From the NCBI GenBank assembly GCA_947177115.1, contig CAMWTG010000066.1, positions 1-11,020 on the forward strand: 11,020 nt of DNA, given 5' to 3'. Shown piece after piece: positions 1 through 5,563 of the stretch. Made by a program: the position numbers and the translations under genes. Source of the DNA: an uncultured Clostridia bacterium (GTDB lineage: Bacteria > Bacillota > Clostridia > Oscillospirales > Oscillospiraceae). The notes under the pieces were generated by a model, which saw only the letters and a program-made list of their open reading frames with translations, did no database searches and had not been told where the DNA came from. Position 1 is the first letter of the stretch; every line of letters starts with the position of its first letter.

Positions 1-200
1 AGACCCTACCGTTATACACGCTGAATCTCCCGGGGTGGTCATTGATGGATGTCCCGCCTATCGCCAGACTACAGTGTAGGGGCCGATGTCCTCATCGGCC
101 CGTTCTGACGGGACCCCGGTGGTTAACGGCAGGCCGATGGGAACATCGGCCCCTACGTGACGCACCCCGGGAGCTCCCCTCGCGTGATACGGTAGGGACT
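1..200. repeat. MITE-like imperfect inverted-repeat element
   Basis: The stretch folds back on itself. Outer arms pair at 4-12 with 189-197 (CCCTACCGT/ACGGTAGGG), 17-21 with 182-186, and 27-37 with 163-173 (CTCCCGGGGTG/CACCCCGGGAG). Inner arms pair at 76-89 with 143-156 (14 bp, GTAGGGGCCGATGT and its complement). Each inner arm is also a hairpin on its own: 80-88 with 93-101, and 132-139 with 144-151, both using the stem GGCCGATG/CATCGGCC. No convincing coding frame is present. The arrangement (terminal inverted repeats, about 200 bp, no gene) resembles a miniature inverted-repeat element. The left end may lie outside the window, and I cannot see a target-site duplication. Whether it is multicopy cannot be told from one window. 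Confidence 0.6.
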
Positions 201-299
201 GCGATAACATCCTCGGATAGACGCTTCGCCCCATACACGGGAGCAAGTTCGGTTTAACCCAAACAACCTACAGGACCCGCGCAAAAACAAATCACCCCA

Positions 300-372
300 T
301 GAGGGGATTCTCAAGGGCGGCGAAGCCCCCTTGAGCACGCTTTTGCTTCTTTTCGCGTGGGCGAAAAGAAGG
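300..372. repeat. Intergenic double-hairpin module
   Basis: Two hairpins stand in a row. The first pairs 310-317 (CTCAAGGG) with 328-335 (CCCTTGAG), with a smaller GGC/GCC pairing inside. The second pairs 346-356 (CTTCTTTTCGC) with 361-371 (GCGAAAAGAAG), 11 bp perfect with a four-base loop. Neither is followed by a clear T-run on the side expected for the neighbouring gene, so I call them repeats rather than terminators. The area between 201 and 441 holds no gene that I can support. From memory, similar GC-rich hairpin groups are common between genes in Oscillospiraceae, but this is not checked here. Confidence 0.45.
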
Positions 373-413
373 CCCCGCCCCGGCGAGGGGCGAATCTAAA
401 CTAAGATTTGAGC

Positions 414-437
414 TGCCGCCGCCGCGCAGCGGCGGCA
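414..437 (-). terminator. Candidate terminator hairpin after the cysteine desulfurase
   Basis: A 9-bp GC-only stem (414-422 TGCCGCCGC with 429-437 GCGGCGGCA, six-base loop) begins four bases past the stop codon of the minus-strand cysteine desulfurase. On the minus strand it is followed by GCTCAAATCTTAGTTT, which is a poor U-tract. Position favours a terminator; the weak T-run lowers confidence. Confidence 0.45.
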
Positions 438-441
438 AAGA

Positions 442-1635
442 TCACCCCTCCTTGTATGGGTCAGGCATTTTCTCCAGCATATGCATCCATACCGGGCTCA
501 TCTGCCGCAGCGTTTTCACGACCTCCGGCACCTGCTGGAGGATATAATCAACCTCCTCCATGGTGTTATACTCACAAAGGCTCAAGCGAAGAGAACCGTG
601 CGCGATCTCGTGGGGCATCCCCAGCGCCAGTAAGACATGACTGGGGTCCAGCGACCCGCTGGTACACGCGCTGCCCGAGCTGGCACAGATACCCGCCAGG
701 TCCAGCCGCAGCAGCAGACTTTCCCCCTCGATGCCCTCAAAGCAGAAGCTGACCACGCCGGGTGCCTTGTGCTCCGGATCCCCATTGCAGCGGGAATTTG
801 GGATCTTACTGAGTCCCGCGATCAGCTTATCCCGCATGGCGGTGATCTTCGCCATGTTCTCTTCCAGATTCTCACAGCTCTCCTTCAGAGCCGCCGCCAT
901 GGACAGGATCGCCGGGATGGCCTCGGTACCGCCCCGCTTGCCCCGTTCCTGTGCGCCGCCTTCAATGAAATTTTTCAGCTTGATGGACTTCTTGCAGTAC
1001 AGCGCGCCCACGCCCTTAGGGGCGTGGAACTTGTGGCCGGAGAGGGACAGCATATCAATATTGTCCGCTATCACATCCACCGGGATATGACCCACCGCCT
1101 GGACAGCGTCCGTGTGGAACAGCACGCCCTTCTCACGGCACACAGCCCCGATCTCCCGGATGGGCTGAATGGTGCCGATCTCGTTGTTCACATACATGAC
1201 GGTCACCAGGCAGGTATCCTCCCGGATGGCGGCCTTCAGCTCGTCAAGGCGCACCAGACCGTCCTCGTGGACCGGCAGATAAGTGACCTCGAAGCCCTGC
1301 TTCTCCAGCCTTTTCAGGGTGTGGAGCACCGCATGGTGCTCGATGGCATCGGAGATGATGTGCTTCTTGCCTTTTTCCGCGCCCATACGGGCAGCCTCGG
1401 TGATGGCCCAGTTGTCGGCCTCGGTGCCGCAGCCGGTGAAATAGATTTCCCGGGGTTCGGCGTTGAGACATTTGGCAACGGCCTCCCGCGCATCCATCAG
1501 GGCGTAATTGGCCTCCCGCCCTTTCTGATGGAGAGAACTGGGGTTGCCGTACAGCTCCCGCAGCGCGGGGAGCATGGCGTCCGCCGCCGTCTTGCTCATG
1601 GCGGTAGTGGCGGCATTGTCAGCATAAACGAACAT
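442..1635 (-). CDS. Cysteine desulfurase, NifS/IscS family
   Basis: This is a PLP enzyme that takes sulfur from L-cysteine as an enzyme-bound persulfide, giving alanine, and passes it to Fe-S cluster assembly or tRNA thiolation in the cytoplasm. The 397-residue protein opens with the family hallmark YADNAATT. It has the EHHAV histidine (about H101), HTDAVQ (D176) for the PLP ring, SLSGHKFHAPKG with the PLP lysine K202, and SSGSACTSG with the catalytic cysteine C324, the loop type of NifS/IscS rather than SufS. Length is normal. I chose the ATG at 1635, which sits 10 bases after AGAAGG; another in-frame ATG at 1644 has that same site only one base away, too close to use. It lies downstream of the IscR-like regulator on the same strand, about 115 bases apart, and is probably cotranscribed. 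No IscU/NifU scaffold gene follows, which is unusual for this pairing. The choice between NifS and IscS by name is not certain. Confidence 0.93.
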   Translation of the reverse strand: MFVYADNAATTAMSKTAADAMLPALRELYGNPSSLHQKGREANYALMDAREAVAKCLNAEPREIYFTGCGTEADNWAITEAARMGAEKGKKHIISDAIEHHAVLHTLKRLEKQGFEVTYLPVHEDGLVRLDELKAAIREDTCLVTVMYVNNEIGTIQPIREIGAVCREKGVLFHTDAVQAVGHIPVDVIADNIDMLSLSGHKFHAPKGVGALYCKKSIKLKNFIEGGAQERGKRGGTEAIPAILSMAAALKESCENLEENMAKITAMRDKLIAGLSKIPNSRCNGDPEHKAPGVVSFCFEGIEGESLLLRLDLAGICASSGSACTSGSLDPSHVLLALGMPHEIAHGSLRLSLCEYNTMEEVDYILQQVPEVVKTLRQMSPVWMHMLEKMPDPYKEG

Positions 1636-1694
1636 GGCTCGCATACCTTCTTTCTTCTGCCTGCCGGAAAGTATTCCGGCGTGAAATGTACTGG

Positions 1695-1717
1695 TTTCCT
1701 ATAGGAAAATAGGAATT
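1695..1717. promoter_or_regulatory. Palindrome in the regulator-desulfurase gap, possible Rrf2 operator
   Basis: TTTCCTATAGGAAA at 1695-1708 is a perfect 14-base palindrome. It is followed at once by another TAGGAA half (AATAGGAATT, 1708-1717). The same TTCCTA/TAGGAA words occur in the promoter upstream of the regulator gene. It could be a second binding site for the encoded IscR-like protein, giving the desulfurase its own control, or a small RNA hairpin between the two cistrons. I see no clear -35/-10 pair here. Confidence 0.4.
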
Positions 1718-1750
1718 GTTTCGCCAAATGATGCGGCGCCTGGGGAAAGG

Positions 1751-2209
1751 TCAGCAGTTTCCCTTCCGGGCGGCGGCAGCGGCGCAGCGGGCGTCCATCC
1801 GCCGCTGCTTATCCACCAGGTCCGCCAGGGTCACATGGTCCACCACGTTGCTGATAGCCTGGTCTACCTGCTCCCACAGGTCCAGCGTGACGCAGGCCTT
1901 GCACCGGGCGCACTGGTTGATCTCATCGTCCATACAGGAAACGGGGGAGAGACTGCCCTCCACTGTCCGCAGGATCAGCCCCACTGTGCAGTCCTCCGGA
2001 CTTTTCAGCAGGCGGTAGCCGCCCTTGGCCCCCCGGACGCTGCGCACCAGCCCCGACCGAACCAGCACGGGGATGACCTGCTCCAGATATTTCTCGCTGA
2101 TCCCCCTGCTTTCCGCCACGCTCTTTACCGACAGGTTCACGCCTTCATCCTGCATGGCAAGCTCCAGCATCAGGTGCAGGGCGTAGCGGCTTTTTGCGGA
2201 GATCTTCAT
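1751..2209 (-). CDS. Rrf2-family transcriptional regulator, IscR-like
   Basis: This is a 152-residue DNA-binding regulator. The N-terminus MKISAKSRYALHLMLELA is typical of Rrf2 proteins. A winged helix-turn-helix follows (recognition region about 28-50, SVKSVAESRGISEKYLEQV) with the wing motif GAKGGYRL at about 60-67. Cysteines at 92, 100, 103 and 106 fall in the region where E. coli IscR holds its [2Fe-2S] ligands (C92, C98, C104), so a cluster-sensing IscR role is more likely than CymR, which lacks such cysteines. Two further cysteines are near the C-terminus (142, 152). The ATG at 2209 has AGGAGG 11 bases upstream. It is the first gene of an operon with the cysteine desulfurase, the usual iscR-iscS order, and its promoter carries a palindrome, so it probably represses itself. 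The ligand it senses is inferred, not shown. Confidence 0.9.
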   Translation of the reverse strand: MKISAKSRYALHLMLELAMQDEGVNLSVKSVAESRGISEKYLEQVIPVLVRSGLVRSVRGAKGGYRLLKSPEDCTVGLILRTVEGSLSPVSCMDDEINQCARCKACVTLDLWEQVDQAISNVVDHVTLADLVDKQRRMDARCAAAAARKGNC

Positions 2210-2230
2210 TGCGTTATCGTCCTCCTATGG

Positions 2231-2268
2231 ATTTCCTTATTTCCTATCTTAATCTAGGAATTATTCCT
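2231..2268. promoter_or_regulatory. Putative autoregulatory operator (AGGAATTATTCCT and neighbours)
   Basis: AGGAATTATTCCT at 2256-2268 is a palindrome (6-1-6) that fills the spacer between the -35 and -10 boxes of the regulator gene. TTCCTA at 2241-2246 and TAGGAA at 2255-2260 form a further inverted pair, and another TTTCC lies at 2232-2236. A dimeric repressor bound here would block RNA polymerase. That the IscR-like protein is the binder is inference from position and from the matching palindrome in the downstream gap. Confidence 0.55.
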
Positions 2269-2274
2269 TGTCAA
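2246..2274 (-). promoter_or_regulatory. SigA-type promoter of the iscR-like operon
   Basis: On the minus strand TTGACA (2269-2274) and TAAGAT (2246-2251) are separated by exactly 17 bases. The -35 is a perfect consensus match and the -10 matches five of six. The start site should fall near 2239, about 30 bases before the ATG at 2209. The spacer holds the palindrome described separately. Confidence 0.8.
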
Positions 2275-2428
2275 GCGGCATTTGCAACAAATTACAGCGG
2301 CAGGACTTGGTCACTCTGTCTAGTCTGCCCTGGGAAGGGAGTTTTTATCTGCCGGAAGGGTGAAACACTTTCGGTTTCCCTGTTGGGGTTGCTATGGGAA
2401 ATTGGGGGTGAGATCTGTATTTTCCTGC

Positions 2429-2457
2429 TTGCACTGCGCCGCCAGCGGGCTTATAAT
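2429..2457 (+). promoter_or_regulatory. Promoter of the cystathionine beta-lyase operon
   Basis: TATAAT at 2452-2457 is a perfect -10 box. TTGCAC at 2429-2434 is 17 bases upstream and serves as a weak -35. The transcript should start near 2464. This rules out the ATG at 2360 and makes the ATG at 2468 very unlikely. TTTCCC (2375-2380) and GGGAAA (2396-2401) form a 6-bp inverted repeat with a 15-base gap upstream of the -35, a possible activator or repressor site. Confidence 0.7.
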
Positions 2458-2491
2458 AGGCGGAGAAATGTACGAAAGGAAAGTTTCCCAC

Positions 2492-3697
2492 ATGAAATAT
2501 GATTTTACCACCATCATTGACCGCCGCGGACGGGATGCCATGGCGGTGGACGCTTTGGGCTCCATGCCCGGCTTTTCCCCGGAAAAACCCAAAGAAGGCT
2601 TTGACCTGATCCCCATGTGGGTGGCGGATATGAATTTCCCCGCCCTCCCTGCCATTTCCCAGGCTGTCATTGCCCGTGCCCAACATCCCACCTACGGTTA
2701 CTTTCAGCCGCCGGAGAAATATTTTGAAGCCATCATCAACTGGCAGGCAGACCGCAACGGCGTTACCGGGCTGACAAAAGAGTGCATCGGCTATGAAAAC
2801 GGCGTGCTGGGCGGTGTACTCAGCGCTCTGGGCGCGGTATGCTCCCAGGGAGATCAGGTGCTGCTCCACTCGCCCACCTATGTTGGCTTCACCAACTGCA
2901 TGGAGAACTGCGGCTACCGGATCGTCCATAGTCCCCTGGTCCGGGATGGGGAGGGGATCCTGCGGATGGATTTCGAGGACATGGAGAAAAAGCTGGTGGA
3001 GAACCAGATCCACGCCGCCATCCTCTGCTCTCCCCACAATCCCTGCGGCCGGGTCTGGGAGCGGTGGGAGCTGGAGCAGGCTATGGAGCTGTTCCGGAAA
3101 CACGATATGTTTGTCATCTCCGATGAGATCTGGTCGGACCTCACCCTGCCCGGCTATAAGCACATCCCCACCCAGTCGATCTCCGAGGACGCCCGGCGGC
3201 GGACCATGGCCTTCTATGCGCCGTCAAAGACCTTCAATCTGGCGGGACTGGTGGGCAGCTACCGGATCATTTATGATCCGTGGCTCCGGGCCCGGGTGGA
3301 GCGGGAGTCGTCCCTGTCCCACTACAACAATATGAACGTGCTGTCCATGCACGCCCTGATGGGCGCGTACAGTCCCGAGGGCCGGGAGTGGGTGGACGAG
3401 CTGCGGCAGGTCATCGCGGAAAACGTGGACTATGCCGTCTCCTTCATCCGGGAACATTTCCAGGGCGTGGATGTGCGCAGGCCCCAGGGCACCTACATGC
3501 TGTTCCTGGACTGCACCGGGTGGTGCGAAGCGCACGGGAAGACCATCGAGGATGTGCTGAAAGCCGGATGGGACGTGGGCGTGGCCTGGCAGGACGGACG
3601 GCCCTTCCACGGGCTCTGCCACATCCGGATGAACCTGGCCCTGCCGCTGAGCCGGGTAAAGGAGGCTATGGCGAGGCTGGAGAAGTATGTGTTCTGA
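2492..3697 (+). CDS. Cystathionine beta-lyase / cysteine-S-conjugate beta-lyase, MalY/PatB type
   Basis: This is a fold-type I PLP enzyme (aminotransferase class I/II family) that cleaves the C-S bond of cystathionine or cysteine and related thioethers to a thiol or sulfide, pyruvate and ammonia. The 401-residue product shows the MalY/PatB signature DLIPMWVADMNFP (about 38-50), TYGYF (67-71), SPHNPCGRVW (180-189), SDEIWSDL (D211 for the PLP nitrogen), APSKTFNLAGL with PLP lysine K246, and HIRMNLALP with the substrate-binding arginine R379. Length is close to E. coli MalY and B. subtilis PatB. The start at 2492 matches family N-termini, has AAAGGA 11 bases upstream and lies just past a TATAAT promoter; longer in-frame starts would precede the transcript or nearly so. 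It is divergent from the IscR-like/cysteine desulfurase operon and overlaps the next gene by 11 bases. A regulatory side function like that of E. coli MalY is possible but unsupported. Confidence 0.92.
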   Translation: MKYDFTTIIDRRGRDAMAVDALGSMPGFSPEKPKEGFDLIPMWVADMNFPALPAISQAVIARAQHPTYGYFQPPEKYFEAIINWQADRNGVTGLTKECIGYENGVLGGVLSALGAVCSQGDQVLLHSPTYVGFTNCMENCGYRIVHSPLVRDGEGILRMDFEDMEKKLVENQIHAAILCSPHNPCGRVWERWELEQAMELFRKHDMFVISDEIWSDLTLPGYKHIPTQSISEDARRRTMAFYAPSKTFNLAGLVGSYRIIYDPWLRARVERESSLSHYNNMNVLSMHALMGAYSPEGREWVDELRQVIAENVDYAVSFIREHFQGVDVRRPQGTYMLFLDCTGWCEAHGKTIEDVLKAGWDVGVAWQDGRPFHGLCHIRMNLALPLSRVKEAMARLEKYVF

Positions 3698-4244
3698 TAA
3701 AAGCACGAACGCTTTAGTGATAAATTGCAGTCCTGTAAGAAATGGAGCAACGGCTGAAATCGTGCATATCGTCTCTGAGCAGTTAAGCGAAAGATATGCT
3801 GTAAGAAGTATCTGTATTGATGATTTTACGTTTCATTTTTGCACGGGATGCAGAACTTGTCACAGTACGGCAAAATGCGTGCAGCAGGATGATGTTGACA
3901 AGATGATCGCACAGTATGAATGGGCAGATATTATCATATCCGTATCGCCATCATACTGGGCGGACATCCCGGGACAGTTCAAGGCGTTTATCGACAGATG
4001 CACCCCCTGGTGTAACACGCATGAGCCGCATGCCGCCATAAGCGCCGGAAAGAAAGGATATTCCATCGCATTAAGGACAGGTCCCAGCATGAAAGAATGC
4101 GATCGGGTCATTGAAAGTATCGAGCATTTCTATGGACATCTGGAAATTGCCTGCTGCGGCAGGCTGGGTTTATGCGCAGTGGAACATAAAGACGCAGTGG
4201 CGCAAAGAAAAGATGCGATCATAGAATTTTGCAGCAAAATTTGA
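3687..4244 (+). CDS. Flavodoxin-fold NAD(P)H-dependent FMN oxidoreductase with Cys cluster
   Basis: This 185-residue protein has a flavodoxin-like fold. NCSPVRNGATAEI (about 13-25) is the FMN phosphate loop, and SPSYWADIPGQFKAFIDR (88-104) is the flavin-contact region typical of WrbA-like and iron-sulfur flavoprotein relatives. Between them, FCTGCRTCHSTAKCVQQDD places cysteines at 52, 55, 58 and 64, the spot where Isf-type flavoproteins bind [4Fe-4S]; whether a cluster forms here is not known. The likely role is electron transfer or reduction of a small molecule in the cytoplasm; the substrate is not identifiable. The ATG at 3687 has GGAG a few bases upstream and overlaps the end of the beta-lyase gene by 11 bases, implying coupled translation. 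Its first half is clearly richer in A/T than its neighbours (for example 3781-3840), which may mean separate ancestry. The stop codon lies inside the following hairpin. Confidence 0.85.
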   Translation: MCSDKSTNALVINCSPVRNGATAEIVHIVSEQLSERYAVRSICIDDFTFHFCTGCRTCHSTAKCVQQDDVDKMIAQYEWADIIISVSPSYWADIPGQFKAFIDRCTPWCNTHEPHAAISAGKKGYSIALRTGPSMKECDRVIESIEHFYGHLEIACCGRLGLCAVEHKDAVAQRKDAIIEFCSKI

Positions 4245-4283
4245 GCAGGAGCGGCAAGGTATTTCACCTTGCCGCTCCTGCTC
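4243..4283. terminator. Perfect 18-bp hairpin between convergent genes, probable shared terminator
   Basis: 4243-4260 (GAGCAGGAGCGGCAAGGT) pairs perfectly with 4266-4283 across a five-base loop. On the minus strand it is followed by AAATTTTGCTGC, so it suits the VWA gene ending at 4295. On the plus strand there is no real T-run, so termination there is weaker or absent. The left arm contains the last two bases of the flavodoxin gene's stop codon. Confidence 0.75.
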
Positions 4284-4294
4284 TGCACACAAAT

Positions 4295-5563
4295 CTATTT
4301 CATCAATTTCCTGCACGATCTCGTCAGCTCCTCCAGCGTGGAGCAGGGAGCCATCTGGCAGAGACTTGCCATGGTCTGAATACTGGCCATATAGGGCCAC
4401 TTGCGCTGGGGGATGGGATTCAGCCACAGCACCCGCCCCGCCTGACGGCGGGCCTCCACCACGGCCTGGGCGGCACGGGGCAGATCGATGGTTTTGGTAT
4501 CGGACAGGATCAGCAGCGTTGAGGAGGGACCCAAAGGCGCAGGACGGCGCTGGCACAGCTCCTCCAACGCGCCCCCCAGATCAGTCCCCCGGCCAAACAG
4601 GCCGGAGGAGCGCACATGATCCCGGAAAGCGTCCATGTTCTGCAAGGCGAAAGCATCCACCTCCCGCACCTCCTCGGAAAACAGGAAGGTCTGGGAGGAT
4701 TCCGACACCTCGGTCATGGACTTGATAAACCGCAGCACGAACTCCGAAAATTGCAGCATGGACCCGGACACATCACACAGCAGCACCAGCCGCCGCTTCT
4801 TCTGCCGTTTTTTGCGGTAGGAGAGGCGGTAGAAGCTGCCGCCGGTCTCCAGTCCCCGGCGGATGGTCCGGCGAAAATCCAGCTTCCCGCTGTGGCCCTG
4901 TCCCTGGCGTTTCCGGCTGAGCTCCGCGTCCAGCTGCCGGGAAATGGCGGCGATGAGGGCCGCGGCCCGGGGGATGTCGGCATCCTTGAACTGGGAAATA
5001 TCCCGGTACAGCAGCGCCATATCCGGATCCAGCTCCTCGCTGCCTACGGCGGCATCGTCCTCCATAGCCATCTGCTGTTCCAATAAGAACCGCATAAATA
5101 CTGAACGGATGAAGTTGCTGTAGAGCTTGGGGCTGCGCTGGAGGTTGCCCTTCATCTTCTCCAGCATCTGCCGCAGCTGATCCCGCTTGTCTTCGCCCAT
5201 CTGGACGTAGACCTCCTGCAGATCCTCCCGGAGGTCCATGGGTTGGCCGTTGACCTGCATCTCCTGCTCCGCCTCCCGGCGGCGCTGGGCCATTTCCCGG
5301 GCCTCCGCCTCCTGCTTGCGCCGGAGGGCGTCCCGCTGCTCCGCGCTGACGAAAAAGCCATCGAAGCAGTGCTGAAAGACGGCCTGCTCCTCCCGGCTCT
5401 TGGCATAGACCGCCTGAAGGGCCAGGCGCACCGTCTCCCGGTCGCTGAGGTCTATCACCGTCAGGATCTCGCAGGCGTCCGCCGTCTCCTGGGTGCCCAC
5501 CGCAAGGCCCTGGGACCGCAGCATGGCGGAGAACTCCGCCAGCTTCTCCAGATAAACGCTCAT
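4295..5563 (-). CDS. CoxE-like VWA domain protein
   Basis: This 422-residue protein is of the CoxE type, partner of MoxR-family ATPases in maturing or activating a target enzyme or complex. The N-terminal half (about 1-230) is helical and charged, with an Arg/Glu/Gln-rich stretch at about 80-105. The C-terminal von Willebrand A domain (about 255-415) has a complete metal-ion-dependent adhesion site: DVSGSM at 264-269, the threonine in GRGTDLG at 327, and the aspartate in LILSD at 355. WLNP at 380-383 is characteristic of CoxE. I chose the ATG at 5563 because it overlaps the stop of the upstream ATPase gene as ATGA, implying translational coupling; a GTG at 5581 is an alternative. In Oligotropha carboxidovorans CoxD and CoxE take part in building the Cu-Mo site of CO dehydrogenase; no such target is encoded here, so the client is unknown. 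Confidence 0.9.
   Translation of the reverse strand: MSVYLEKLAEFSAMLRSQGLAVGTQETADACEILTVIDLSDRETVRLALQAVYAKSREEQAVFQHCFDGFFVSAEQRDALRRKQEAEAREMAQRRREAEQEMQVNGQPMDLREDLQEVYVQMGEDKRDQLRQMLEKMKGNLQRSPKLYSNFIRSVFMRFLLEQQMAMEDDAAVGSEELDPDMALLYRDISQFKDADIPRAAALIAAISRQLDAELSRKRQGQGHSGKLDFRRTIRRGLETGGSFYRLSYRKKRQKKRRLVLLCDVSGSMLQFSEFVLRFIKSMTEVSESSQTFLFSEEVREVDAFALQNMDAFRDHVRSSGLFGRGTDLGGALEELCQRRPAPLGPSSTLLILSDTKTIDLPRAAQAVVEARRQAGRVLWLNPIPQRKWPYMASIQTMASLCQMAPCSTLEELTRSCRKLMK

Noticed and set aside
42..338. Small frames on both strands in the left spacer
   Set aside because: They lie within the inverted-repeat element or next to it and have no recognisable protein signature.
637..1704. 355-codon plus-strand open frame
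   Set aside because: It lies antisense to the clearly recognisable cysteine desulfurase, and its protein has no family features; long antisense frames are common in GC-rich DNA.
2360..2491. N-terminal extension of the C-S lyase from an upstream ATG
   Set aside because: A TATAAT promoter at 2452-2457 lies inside this stretch, and the extra residues have no match to the family N-terminus.
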